A DNA stretch of 8,422 nt, taken from Comamonadaceae bacterium. Lineage in GTDB: Bacteria > Pseudomonadota > Gammaproteobacteria > Burkholderiales > Burkholderiaceae_C. The stretch is from assembly GCA_947460065.1 (NCBI GenBank), contig CANHGF010000085.1, positions 1-8,422 of the forward strand, read 5' to 3'. Shown here one piece after another: positions 1-7,073 of this stretch. Both the position numbers and the translations under genes were made by a program. A model generated the notes under the pieces. That model was given only the letters and a program-made list of their open reading frames with translations, was not told where the DNA came from and did not search any database. The number at the start of each line of letters is the position of its first letter. Within the stretch, counting starts at the first letter, position 1.

Positions 1-1340
1 AGCACACCGGCGCTGCGATCGCTGCCGAGCTGGCCCGCCGCCACCCCCAGCGGGTGCGGGCCCTGGCCCTGGACGGCCTGCCCCTGTTCAACGCCGCCGA
101 GCAAATCAGCATCTTGCCGCACCAGCTCTACCGCTTCGTCCCTCAGCCCGACGGCACCCACCTGATGTGGGCCTGGTCGCGCTTTCGCGACGGCTGGATG
201 TTCTTTCCCTGGTCGCAGCGTGATCTGGCGCACCGCCGGCAGCTGGACTTCCCCGAGCCCGCGCTGATCCACAGCTGGCAGATCATGGAATTGCTGCGCT
301 CACGCGAAAGCCATCTGCACATCTACCCCGGCGTGTTCGACTGGGACGGCGCACAAGCCCTGCGCGAGATCCACCAGCCCTGCTGGGTCGGTACACCCGC
401 CGACGACCAACTCGCGCCCCACCTGCAGCGGCTGCCTGCTGGTCTGCACTCTGTGCAGGTGCACACGCTTCCTGCGGGAGCGCGCACCCAGGTGCTGCAA
501 GCGCAGGCACGCTGGATGATCGCACACCTGCCCGGCCACAGCGCTGCGCCCGAGCCCCATGACGCCCCATCCTGGGAACAGGGCGGCGCGGGCGAAAGGC
601 GCGCCTATGTGAACCGCCTGCTGGTGCAAGGCTGGCAGCTTGATCAGGCAGGCCCGGCCACGGTGCTGCTGCACAGCGCTGGCGGCTCGGGTGCCAGCGA
701 GCGCACCCGGCTCGGCCCGATCACCGCGCCGCTGATCACAATCGACTTGAGCGGCCCCGGCGATTCACCCGGCGAGGTACTGCCCTGCAAGGCGGCAGCG
801 CAGCAGGCGCATGCGGCCCTGCAATGCCTGGGCCTGAGCCGCTTCACCTTGCGCGGACGCGGCTACGGTGCCGCCGTGGCTGCGCACTGGGCGCTGCACG
901 CAGCCAAGGTCCAGGCCGGCCAGCCGCAGAGCCTGCTTCTGCAAGAGGTACTGGCCTGCGATCCAGACACCCGATCGCGCTGGCGCAGCGCCTACGCCCA
1001 GCCCATCGTGCCGGCCTGGGACGGCAGCCACCTGATCGCGCTGTGGCACAGCCTGCGCGACCGCGAGCTGTTCCACCCCTGGTTCGAGCGCCAGCGCAGC
1101 AACATCCGCAGCGCCGAGCCTCACCTGGACGCGGAAGGCCTGACCCAATCGGTCTTTGCTGCCTTGCAATGCGCCGCCTGGGTACAGGCCCACGAACACT
1201 GGCTGCAGTGGGACCCCCTAGGCCCGCAGGGCCTGGCGGCCGTGCGCGATGCGGGCATGCCGGTGCAGGTGCTGGCCAGCGCGGGCGATGGCTGGGCTCG
1301 GGGTTTGGAGGGCTGGCTTGCGGCTCGCAGCGCACACTGA
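1..1340 (+). CDS. Tandem alpha/beta-hydrolase-fold protein, 5'-truncated by window edge
   Basis: The frame is open from base 3 (first visible residues HTGAAIAAELA) to the TGA at 1338-1340. The GTG at 54 lies inside the fold, so the real start is upstream of the window. The first residues look like a nucleophile elbow, but His sits where Ser, Asp or Cys is usual. A second copy of the fold follows: a strand and oxyanion-type loop (LLHSAGGSG, around nt 665-690), DLSGPGDSPG (around 744-773), and a second elbow GRGYGAAVAA (855-884) with Gly at the nucleophile position (861-863). Each half carries the same 21-residue segment, DG-T/S-HL...W...RD...F-x-PW, at 150-212 and 1020-1082. Neither half shows a clear C-terminal GH catalytic histidine, and the second half ends early. 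The family call is good. The function is unknown: it may be a non-enzymatic or altered-chemistry hydrolase relative. It converges on the transporter operon and has no visible partner on its own strand. Confidence 0.8.
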   Translation, partial: HTGAAIAAELARRHPQRVRALALDGLPLFNAAEQISILPHQLYRFVPQPDGTHLMWAWSRFRDGWMFFPWSQRDLAHRRQLDFPEPALIHSWQIMELLRSRESHLHIYPGVFDWDGAQALREIHQPCWVGTPADDQLAPHLQRLPAGLHSVQVHTLPAGARTQVLQAQARWMIAHLPGHSAAPEPHDAPSWEQGGAGERRAYVNRLLVQGWQLDQAGPATVLLHSAGGSGASERTRLGPITAPLITIDLSGPGDSPGEVLPCKAAAQQAHAALQCLGLSRFTLRGRGYGAAVAAHWALHAAKVQAGQPQSLLLQEVLACDPDTRSRWRSAYAQPIVPAWDGSHLIALWHSLRDRELFHPWFERQRSNIRSAEPHLDAEGLTQSVFAALQCAAWVQAHEHWLQWDPLGPQGLAAVRDAGMPVQVLASAGDGWARGLEGWLAARSAH

Positions 1341-1513
1341 AGTCTCTCTCGACCGCCCCCCTTGCATCTTTCCGGGTTTCGGTCGGCGCTGCGCGGCGAG
1401 GTCAAGGAGGAGCCGAGTCGCTCGCCGAGGCGGGGGACACGAGCGGCGCAGCGCCCATCCGTGCGCCCTGGTCCCCTGCGCCCTGAAAAAAGCGGTGATC
1501 GATCAAGCGCCGC
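1341..1513. other. Non-coding stretch with nested inverted repeat
   Basis: The 3' ends of the tandem hydrolase gene and the transporter operon converge over about 480 bases. This first part has no convincing gene; the reading frames crossing it are Arg/Ala/Pro-rich and have no family resemblance. It contains a perfect 10-bp inverted repeat, GGCGCTGCGC at 1385-1394 with GCGCAGCGCC at 1446-1455. Inside it, a 6-bp complementary pair lies next to the left arm (GGCGAG 1395-1400 with CTCGCC 1421-1426). It could fold as RNA from either strand. There is no T-run after it, so it is not a classical intrinsic terminator. Confidence 0.35.
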
Positions 1514-1753
1514 ATCGCGCCGAGGGCGGCGCTCCCACAAACTCTGGCACAGACTTTTCAAGAGGCAGTGGGAGCTGCGCCCTCGCAGCGATGCATCGTC
1601 TGATCCAAAGCCTATCGCGCCGAGGGCGGCGCTCCCACAAGCTCTGGCACAGGCTTTTCAAGAGGCAGTGGGAGCTGCGCCCTCGCAGCGATGCGGCGTC
1701 TGATCCAAAGCCTATCGCACCGAGGGCGGCGCTCCCACAAGCTTGGGCAGGCC
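1514..1753. repeat. REP/BIME-like array, exact 100-bp period
   Basis: Copy 1 (1514-1613) and copy 2 (1614-1713) differ at only four positions: 1541, 1553, 1595 and 1596, compared with the same base plus 100. A third copy begins at 1714, matches for 27 bases with one change, and decays by about 1753. Each copy holds a forward hairpin unit (1514-1540, 1614-1640, 1714-1740) and an inverted unit (1568-1592, 1668-1692). A unit reads ATC, then a 6-bp stem around an AGGG loop, then TCCCAC. Forward stems are GCGCCG/CGGCGC; inverted units, read on their own strand, are GCTGCG/CGCAGC. This opposite-orientation pairing is typical of bacterial REP/BIME elements, which are dispersed by REP-associated tyrosine transposases encoded elsewhere. 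It lies between convergent gene ends, so effects on 3'-end stability or termination are plausible but not shown. Confidence 0.85.
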
Positions 1754-1755
1754 TG

Positions 1756-1771
1756 GCCGCGAACGCGCGGC
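1756..1771. other. Perfect 6-bp GC hairpin downstream of operon end
   Basis: GCCGCG (1756-1761), loop AACG, CGCGGC (1766-1771). It lies about 50 bases past the stop of the last transporter gene and just after the REP array. No U-tract follows on the operon strand, and only a loosely T-rich stretch follows on the plus strand. It may act as a weak transcript-end hairpin or be a degenerate REP-like unit. Confidence 0.3.
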
Positions 1772-1822
1772 TGCCATCTTGTTCACCGCATCCGCTCAGA
1801 CGGGGTGTACGGACCAAAGCGG

Positions 1823-2590
1823 CTACACATCCGGTGGCAGGCTGGCCAGCAGTTGGCGGGTGTAGGGGTGCTCGGGCGCGCTCCAGAGGCGGTCGGTGTC
1901 GGCCAGCTCGACGATGCGGCCGTGCTGCATCACCGCAATCCGCTCGGCCATGTAACGCACCACCCGCAAGTCGTGGGAGATGAACAGGCAGGCCAGGCCC
2001 AGGCTGGCCTGCAGGTCGCGCAGGAGGTTGAGAATTTGCGCCTGGACCGAGACGTCCAGGGCCGAGACCGGCTCGTCGCAGACCAGCAGGCGCGGCTGCA
2101 CTGCCACCGCGCGGGCAATGGCCACACGCTGGCGCTGACCGCCGGAGAGCTCATGCGGGTAGCGCCCTGCCACGCCTGGCTGCAAACCCACCCGTTCGAG
2201 CCACTGGCCGACCTGCGCTGCCAGCGATGCGCCCTCGGGTCCATGCAGGCGCAGCGCCTCGGCCAACTGCGCGCCTATGCGCTGACGCGGGTTGAGCGAG
2301 CCATAGGGGTCCTGAAACACCATCTGCACCGCCCGCGCCAAAGGCAGCCGCTGGGCGCTGCTGCGCACACTGGCGTCTAGGCCCGACACCCACACCTGCC
2401 CCTGGCTGGGCGCAAGCAGGCCGCAGGCCAAGCGAGCCACGGTGGACTTGCCGCAGCCCGACTCGCCCACCAGGCCCAGGGTCTGACCCGGCGCGATGTG
2501 CAGGCTCACACCGTCGACGGCAAGCCGCCCCTCGGCACCGGGGTAGGCAAAGCGCAGATCCTGCGCCTCTAGGGCTGCGGCTATCGTCAT
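1823..2590 (-). CDS. Peptide/nickel-type ABC transporter ATP-binding protein (DppF/OppF-like)
   Basis: This 255-residue cytoplasmic ATPase would pair with the DppD-like subunit to power import. Motifs run in canonical order: Walker A GESGCGKST (42-50), Q-loop FQDP (92-95), the family-typical YGSLNPRQRIG, signature LSGGQRQR (148-155), Walker B LLVCDEP (168-174), D-loop SALD (176-179) and H-loop His206. It ends soon after the family HPYTRQLL segment (241-248), so the Cys-containing C-terminal extension seen in its partner is absent. Its ATG overlaps the TGA of the upstream ATPase gene by four bases (ATGA), which suggests translational coupling. A strong AGGGGG Shine-Dalgarno lies 7 bases ahead of the start. 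It is the last gene of the operon, ending with TAG. The family call is secure; the substrate is not determinable from the ATPase. Confidence 0.95.
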   Translation of the reverse strand: MTIAAALEAQDLRFAYPGAEGRLAVDGVSLHIAPGQTLGLVGESGCGKSTVARLACGLLAPSQGQVWVSGLDASVRSSAQRLPLARAVQMVFQDPYGSLNPRQRIGAQLAEALRLHGPEGASLAAQVGQWLERVGLQPGVAGRYPHELSGGQRQRVAIARAVAVQPRLLVCDEPVSALDVSVQAQILNLLRDLQASLGLACLFISHDLRVVRYMAERIAVMQHGRIVELADTDRLWSAPEHPYTRQLLASLPPDV

Positions 2591-3564
2591 GGCGCGGCCC
2601 CCTGGCTGACCAGCCAGCAGGCGGCCAGGCGCCCAGGCGCTGGCGTCACCACCGGAGGCTGCTCACGGGCGCACTGGGGCAAGGCGCTGGCGCAGCGCGC
2701 TGCAAAGGGGCAGCCCAGGCGCTCTCGCGAGGGCGCGGCCACCATGCCGGGGATCTCGTGCAGGCGCTCGCTGCGCGCCAGCTTGCCGCTGGGGCGGGCC
2801 CTGAGCAGGCCTTGGGTATAGGGATGGGCCGGCTGGCTCAGCACCTGGGCCACCGGGCCCTGCTCCATCACCTGGCCGGCATACATCACCACCACATGGT
2901 CGGCCACCTGGGCGACCACGCCCAGGTCGTGCGTGATGAGCAGCACGCCCAAGGCGCGGCGCTGTTGTTGCTCGCGCAGCAGCTGCAAGATGTCGGCCTG
3001 CACCGTCACATCGAGCGCGGTGGTCGGCTCGTCGGCCAGCAGCAGCGCCGGGTCACAGGCCAGTGCCATGGCAATCATCACCCGCTGGCGCTGACCGCCC
3101 GACATCTGGTGCGGATAGTGGCTGATGCGCTGCTCGGGCTGGGGAATTTGCACACTGGCCAGCAGCTCGACGGCGCGCTCGCGCGCGGCGCGGGCCGACA
3201 GCGGCAGGTGGCAGCGCAGCACCTCTACCAGCTGATCGCCGATGCGCATCACCGGGTTGAGCGAGGTCATCGGCTCCTGAAAAATCATGCCGATGCGCCG
3301 GCCCTGGATCTGGCGGTAGTCGCGCTCGGACAGATCGCGCAGCGCCCGCCCCTCGAACTGCGCCTGCCCGCCCAGCCAGCGCACCGCCGGCGGCAGCAGG
3401 CCCATGAGCGCCATGGCGCTCAGGGATTTGCCGCTGCCCGACTCGCCCACCACCGCCAGGGTCTGGCCGGCGGCGAGATGCCAGCTCACGCCGTCGACCA
3501 GGGCCGTGCCATCGGCCAGGCCCAAACGCATGTCCTGCACTTGCAGTAATGCGCTCTGGCTCAT
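2587..3564 (-). CDS. Peptide/nickel-type ABC transporter ATP-binding protein (DppD/OppD-like)
   Basis: This 325-residue protein is the first of the two nucleotide-binding subunits. Visible motifs are Walker A GESGSGKS (40-47), Q-loop [10 protein letters not shown] (95-104), signature MSGGQRQR (154-161), Walker B LLLADEP (174-180), D-loop TALD (182-185) and H-loop His212. After the HPYTQGLL segment comes the oligopeptide-transporter C-terminal domain. It has four cysteines (285, 291, 298, 316) spaced C-x5-C-x6-C-x17-C, the pattern associated with metal or Fe-S binding in this family. Length matches full DppD/OppD proteins. It overlaps both neighbours by four bases (ATGA junctions), so the ATPases and the DppC-like permease are probably made in a coupled ratio. 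High confidence for family and role; substrate unknown. Confidence 0.95.
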   Translation of the reverse strand: MSQSALLQVQDMRLGLADGTALVDGVSWHLAAGQTLAVVGESGSGKSLSAMALMGLLPPAVRWLGGQAQFEGRALRDLSERDYRQIQGRRIGMIFQEPMTSLNPVMRIGDQLVEVLRCHLPLSARAARERAVELLASVQIPQPEQRISHYPHQMSGGQRQRVMIAMALACDPALLLADEPTTALDVTVQADILQLLREQQQRRALGVLLITHDLGVVAQVADHVVVMYAGQVMEQGPVAQVLSQPAHPYTQGLLRARPSGKLARSERLHEIPGMVAAPSRERLGCPFAARCASALPQCAREQPPVVTPAPGRLAACWLVSQGAAP

Positions 3565-4391
3565 GGGCTCAGGCGCGTGTTGAGCGCGTCGTTCAGGCCA
3601 TCGCCCAGGAGGTTGAGCGCCAGCACGCTGAGCATGATGGCCAGACCCGGGATGACCACCAGATACCAGCCGGCGCGCAGGTCAGAGCGGCCCAGGCCCA
3701 CCATGGTGCCCCAGGAAATCACGTTCGGGTCGCCCAGGCCGAGAAAGGCCAGGCCCGATTCAATCAGGATGGCGCTGGCCACCATGATGGACGAGCTCAC
3801 CACGATAGGCGGGACGGCGTTGGGCAGCATCTGCACAAAGATGATGCGCGCAGGCTTCATGCCCATGAGCCGGCAGGCACTGACGAAATCGGCCTCGCGC
3901 AGGCGCATGAATTCGGCGCGCACTAGGCGGGCCACCGTGGGCCAGGAGATCAGCGCAATGGCGCCAACGATGGAGGCCACCGAGGGGTTGACGATCAGCA
4001 CCACCACAATGGCCAGCAGAAAGGGCGGCACGGTCTGCACCGCATCGGTCAGGCGCATCAAGAGGTCATCGACCCAGCCGCCAAAGTAGCCGGTGAGCGT
4101 TCCCACCACAATGCCCACGCACAAAGCCACCGCGGTGGCCGCTGCACCAATGAGCAGCGAGACGCGCGCCCCGTGCAGCAGACCGGCCAGGATGTCGCGC
4201 CCGAGCGCATCGGTGCCCAGGGGCCACGCCGCATTGGCCCCCGGCCAGGTCATGGGGGCGCCCACCACCGTCCACGGCCCTTGCGGATAGAGCCAAGGCC
4301 CCAGCAGCGCCATGACCAGCATGGCCAGCAGCAAGCCGGCGCCCACCATGAAGGTGAGCGATTTGGCCAGGCGCCGGGGCAATGTGTTCAT
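3561..4391 (-). CDS. Peptide/nickel-type ABC transporter permease (DppC/OppC-like)
   Basis: This 276-residue inner-membrane permease has an N-terminal hydrophobic segment (about 13-32), then the periplasmic loop with the DppC-type LGTDALGRDIL (58-68), further membrane segments near 76-100, 122-146, 196-215 and 242-264, and the C-terminal LLGDGLNDALNTRL (261-274). The cytoplasmic coupling (EAA) loop that docks on the ATPases is recognisable around RLMGMKPARIIFVQMLPN (174-191). Its start lies 5 bases after the stop of the DppB-like gene. Its stop overlaps the start of the DppD-like gene. The weak GAGA ribosome site overlaps the upstream stop, which fits translational coupling. It would form the channel as a heterodimer with the DppB-like subunit. 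Confidence 0.95.
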   Translation of the reverse strand: MNTLPRRLAKSLTFMVGAGLLLAMLVMALLGPWLYPQGPWTVVGAPMTWPGANAAWPLGTDALGRDILAGLLHGARVSLLIGAAATAVALCVGIVVGTLTGYFGGWVDDLLMRLTDAVQTVPPFLLAIVVVLIVNPSVASIVGAIALISWPTVARLVRAEFMRLREADFVSACRLMGMKPARIIFVQMLPNAVPPIVVSSSIMVASAILIESGLAFLGLGDPNVISWGTMVGLGRSDLRAGWYLVVIPGLAIMLSVLALNLLGDGLNDALNTRLSP

Positions 4392-4396
4392 GATTC

Positions 4397-5371
4397 TCAG
4401 CGCAGGCGGATGCGCGGATCAAGCTGGGTGTAGAGCAGGTCGACCAACAGGCTGACCAGCAGCACCAGCACCGAGCTGAGCAGCAAGATGCCCATGACCA
4501 GCGGAACGTCGCGCTTGAACACTGCCTCAAAAGCGAGCCGTCCTATGCCCGGCCAGCCAAAAATGGTCTCGACGATGACCGAGCCGCCGAGCAGCGAGCT
4601 CACCTGCAGCCCGGCCATGGTAACGATGGGCAGCAAGGCGTTGCGCGCGGCATGGTGCCAGACAACACGCCAGCGGCCCAGCCCTTTGGCGCGTGCGGTG
4701 CGCACATGGTCCAGGGGCAGCACCTCCAGCATGGCCGCGCGCATCAGGCGGGTGTAGATGGCCACATAAAAGAGCGACAGACTGACCATGGGCATAAGCA
4801 GATGCCGGGCGGTGTCCACACTGCGCTGCCACCAACTGGCATCGCCATAGAGCGAACTCATGCCCGACATCGGCAGCCATTGCAATTGCACGGTAAAGAT
4901 CAGAATCAGGCCGATACCGACCAGAAAACCCGGCGTGGCGTAAAACAGCAGGGCCAGCACGGAGATCATGCCGTCCAGACCGCGGCGCGCATGCAGGGCC
5001 GCCAAAATGCCCAGGGCCACCCCCAAGACAATGGCCAGGAGCAAGGCGCTGACCATCAGCAAGGCGGTACCGGGCAGGCGCTCGGCGATGAGCTGCCAGA
5101 CCGGTGCGTCCATGGAATGCGCCTGCCCCCAGTCCAGCATGACTACCCGCTGCAGGTGCAGCAGCAACTGCACCGGCAAAGGCCGGTCCAGGCCGAGCTC
5201 GCTGCGCAGTTGCTGCACGAAAGCGGGGTCCGAGGCCTGGCTTTCACCGGCGATCACGTCAGCCACATCGCCCGGCGCCAGGTGCAGCAGCAAGAACTGC
5301 AACACGATCACTAAGCCCAGCACCAGCGCGGCCTGGGCCAGGCGGCGCAGCAGATAGCGCATAAAGTTCAC
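4397..5371 (-). CDS. Peptide/nickel-type ABC transporter permease (DppB/OppB-like)
   Basis: This 324-residue inner-membrane permease has a first membrane helix at about 10-31, the family LAPGD motif (31-35), a periplasmic stretch, then helices near 101-126, 137-162, 190-208, 245-267 and 290-314. The EAA coupling loop lies at DHVRTARAKGLGRWRVVW (221-238), followed by the DppB-type ETIFGWPGIGRLA (268-280). The start is taken as GTG at 5369-5371 because GAGAGG lies 9 bases ahead of it (5381-5386). An in-frame ATG three codons later would leave that site too far away. It follows the solute-binding-protein gene after a 49-base gap, the widest in the operon, which has no evident hairpin. Confidence 0.93.
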   Translation of the reverse strand: MNFMRYLLRRLAQAALVLGLVIVLQFLLLHLAPGDVADVIAGESQASDPAFVQQLRSELGLDRPLPVQLLLHLQRVVMLDWGQAHSMDAPVWQLIAERLPGTALLMVSALLLAIVLGVALGILAALHARRGLDGMISVLALLFYATPGFLVGIGLILIFTVQLQWLPMSGMSSLYGDASWWQRSVDTARHLLMPMVSLSLFYVAIYTRLMRAAMLEVLPLDHVRTARAKGLGRWRVVWHHAARNALLPIVTMAGLQVSSLLGGSVIVETIFGWPGIGRLAFEAVFKRDVPLVMGILLLSSVLVLLVSLLVDLLYTQLDPRIRLR

Positions 5372-5420
5372 GGCATCGGCCCTCTCAGACAGCGGGCCCA
5401 GGCAGGATCAAGACGGTGCC

Positions 5421-7004
5421 TCAGTTGGGCGCCATCCACACATCGGCAAAGCCGCCGTAGACACCGTCGGACAAGGTGGCATGGTTGCGCACCCGCTTGT
5501 TGGTGATGGTGAACTGGTCAATGGCCACCAGGGGGATGACCGGCAACTCGGTGGCCAAAATGCGCTGGATCGCGGCAAAGTGGCGCTTGCGGATCGCAGG
5601 GTCGCTGTTGACCGAGGCCTGCTCGAAATAGTTGTCCAGGTCGGCGTTGCGAAAGTGGGTGCCGTTGGTAAACGGCGTGCCCGGCACGATGTTCTTGGAC
5701 GAATAAGCGCGCTGAATGCCAATGGACGGGTCCGAGGCGTTGGTCAGGGCCGACAGATTCAAAGCCCAGTCGCGCCCTGTCCAGATGCGGCGTACCCAGG
5801 TCGCAAAGTCGCTGGAGCGCACATCGGCATCAATGCCAATCTGCACAAACTGCTGGCGCACATACTGCGCGACCTTGGGGTACTGGTCACCGAAGGGCAC
5901 GAAGTCGATGGTGAGCTTGAAGCGCATGCCATTGGCGCCGCGCTTGAAGCCAGCCTCATCGAGCAATTGCTCGGCCCGCTTGAGGTCATAGGCATACTGC
6001 GGCACCGAATCCGTGTGGGCCTGGCGCAGGCCGTAATGCACCGGCGAGGTGGCCACTTTGCCGAATCCCATCCAGACGTTGTCGAGCACAAACTTGCGGT
6101 CGATCGCATGGGCCAGGGCCTGCCGCACTTCGCGCTTGCCGACGATAGGGTGCTGCATATTGAATTCGGCAAACGAGACGGTCGAGTCGAAGTGGTAACC
6201 GTCGGTGGTCAGCTCCAGATTCTTCAGGCCCGCCAGGCGGCGCGCATCGGAGGCCGCTACGGTGCTGTGAAACACCATGTCGACCGCGCCCGACTCCACC
6301 GCCGCGCCACGCGCCTGGGTGTCGGGGATGACCTTGAACACCATGCGCTCCAGGTAGGGCTTACCGGCTTCAAAGTAATTGGGGTTGCGCACCAGGACGA
6401 TGGCATCGCCCCTGCGCCATTCGCTGAACATGAAGGGGCCAGTGCCCACAGGCCGGGCGTTGGCCGGGTTGCGGCGGATGTCGGTGTTGTCGTAGATGTG
6501 GGCCGGCAAGATGGTGGCGGTGGCCACCGGCAGCGCATTCATCAGGGCAGCGGCCGGTTGGCGCATCACCAACACCGCGGTATGGGCGTCCGGCGTCTGC
6601 ACCGCCTCCACATTGGCAAAGGTGGTGCGCACCAGGCCGTTGTTGGGGCCAAAGCCCTTCATGATGGAAAACGCCACATCGGCCGAGCTGAAGTCACGGC
6701 CGTCGTGCCACTTCACGCCCTTGCGCAGCTTGAAGGTGATGGTGCGACCATCGGGCGCCACGCTCCAGGACTCGGCCAGGTCGGGCTGCATATTCATCTT
6801 CAGGTCGTACTTGATCAAGCCGCTGTAGATCTTGCCCGCCACGACCTTGACCTGCTGCGTGGTGTCGATGGCCGAATTGAGGTGAGCCGGTTCGGTCGGC
6901 AGGGCCACGGTCAGGGTGCCGCCTCTTACAGGCGCCTGGGCCAGGGTGGCGAAAGAAGCGCTCAAAGCCACGAGGGCTGCCAGGGACTTCAACACAGGGA
7001 TCAT
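5421..7004 (-). CDS. ABC transporter periplasmic solute-binding protein, SBP_bac_5 (DppA-like)
   Basis: This 527-residue protein captures the solute in the periplasm and delivers it to the permeases. The N-terminus is a Sec signal peptide: Lys6, hydrophobic core 8-22, probable cleavage after AQA (22-24). The mature protein opens with the family RGGTLTVALPTEP. It continues with the cluster-5 signature region (about 74-114, including DLAESW and GVKWHDG) and PVGTGPF (185-191). There is no lipobox cysteine, so it should be soluble. The start at 7002-7004 is preferred because GGAG (7012-7015) lies 7 bases ahead and the signal peptide begins there. An in-frame ATG at 7050-7052 would add 16 residues in front of the signal and has no ribosome site. 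It is the first gene of the importer operon. Ligand class (peptide, opine, glutathione, nickel chelate or other) cannot be read from the sequence. Confidence 0.93.
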   Translation of the reverse strand: MIPVLKSLAALVALSASFATLAQAPVRGGTLTVALPTEPAHLNSAIDTTQQVKVVAGKIYSGLIKYDLKMNMQPDLAESWSVAPDGRTITFKLRKGVKWHDGRDFSSADVAFSIMKGFGPNNGLVRTTFANVEAVQTPDAHTAVLVMRQPAAALMNALPVATATILPAHIYDNTDIRRNPANARPVGTGPFMFSEWRRGDAIVLVRNPNYFEAGKPYLERMVFKVIPDTQARGAAVESGAVDMVFHSTVAASDARRLAGLKNLELTTDGYHFDSTVSFAEFNMQHPIVGKREVRQALAHAIDRKFVLDNVWMGFGKVATSPVHYGLRQAHTDSVPQYAYDLKRAEQLLDEAGFKRGANGMRFKLTIDFVPFGDQYPKVAQYVRQQFVQIGIDADVRSSDFATWVRRIWTGRDWALNLSALTNASDPSIGIQRAYSSKNIVPGTPFTNGTHFRNADLDNYFEQASVNSDPAIRKRHFAAIQRILATELPVIPLVAIDQFTITNKRVRNHATLSDGVYGGFADVWMAPN

Positions 7005-7011
7005 GGTGCGG

Positions 7012-7015
7012 CTCC
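7012..7015 (-). promoter_or_regulatory. Shine-Dalgarno site deciding the binding-protein start
   Basis: On the minus strand the sequence reads GGAG, then 7 bases, then ATG (7002-7004). This selects the start that places the signal peptide at the very N-terminus, over the in-frame ATG at 7050-7052. Confidence 0.7.
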
Positions 7016-7042
7016 AAAAGCAAGGCAAACAAGGTCTGAGCG

Positions 7043-7052
7043 ATGCTAGCAT
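7043..7052. promoter_or_regulatory. Perfect palindrome ATGCTAGCAT, candidate operator
   Basis: A 10-bp perfect palindrome in the divergent region between the importer operon and the VOC gene. It covers the candidate -10 box of the operon promoter. A dimeric regulator bound here could block the operon. No regulator gene is in the window. Confidence 0.3.
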
Positions 7053-7072
7053 GCACAGGCGATTGCGTACAA
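7043..7072 (-). promoter_or_regulatory. Candidate sigma70-type promoter for the importer operon
   Basis: On the minus strand a TTGTAC -35-like box (7067-7072) is followed, 18 bases on, by a TAGCAT -10-like box (7043-7048), about 40 bases before the binding-protein start. The match is modest: 3 of 6 and 4 of 6 to consensus. Support comes from its position in the only sizeable gap ahead of the operon and from local AT content higher than the surroundings. The -10 overlaps a palindrome, so regulation is plausible. Confidence 0.35.
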
Positions 7073-7073
7073 T
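7062..7073. promoter_or_regulatory. ATTG-N4-CAAT inverted repeat overlapping possible promoter boxes
   Basis: ATTG (7062-7065) and CAAT (7070-7073) form an inverted repeat around CGTA. It overlaps the candidate minus-strand -35 (7067-7072) and, on the plus strand, TACAAT (7068-7073), a 5-of-6 match to a -10 box for the VOC gene. No good plus-strand -35 is visible upstream. It may be a shared operator or only an AT-rich promoter segment. Confidence 0.3.

Noticed and set aside
54..56. GTG as the start of the left-edge hydrolase gene
   Set aside because: The frame is open through to base 3 and the residues before the GTG (HTGAAIAAELA) are a recognisable part of the fold, so the gene starts outside the window.
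824..1486. Plus-strand open frame of 220 codons inside the tandem hydrolase gene
   Set aside because: It is out of frame with a gene that shows clear fold motifs throughout, and it is Pro/Arg/Gly-rich without homology-like features.
1514..1740. Regularly spaced 27-base repeats resembling a CRISPR array
   Set aside because: The intervening sequences are nearly identical rather than unique, every second unit is inverted, and no cas gene is present. A BIME-type array explains it.
1503..1817. Minus-strand open frame of 104 codons within the REP array
   Set aside because: Its sequence is just the 100-bp repeat translated and it has no plausible ribosome site.
1249..1983. Open frame of 244 codons crossing the REP array
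   Set aside because: It is an Arg/Ala/Pro-rich translation of the repeats that runs into the operon's 3' end on the wrong strand. It is repeat read-through, not a gene.
5481..7049. A 522-codon plus-strand open frame antisense to the binding-protein gene
   Set aside because: It lies opposite a secure SBP_bac_5 gene and is His/Gly/Arg/Val-rich with no family motif. This is a usual shadow in GC-rich DNA.
7050..7052. Upstream ATG for the solute-binding protein
   Set aside because: It would add 16 residues in front of the signal peptide and lacks a ribosome site. ATG 7002-7004 has GGAG at 7-base spacing.
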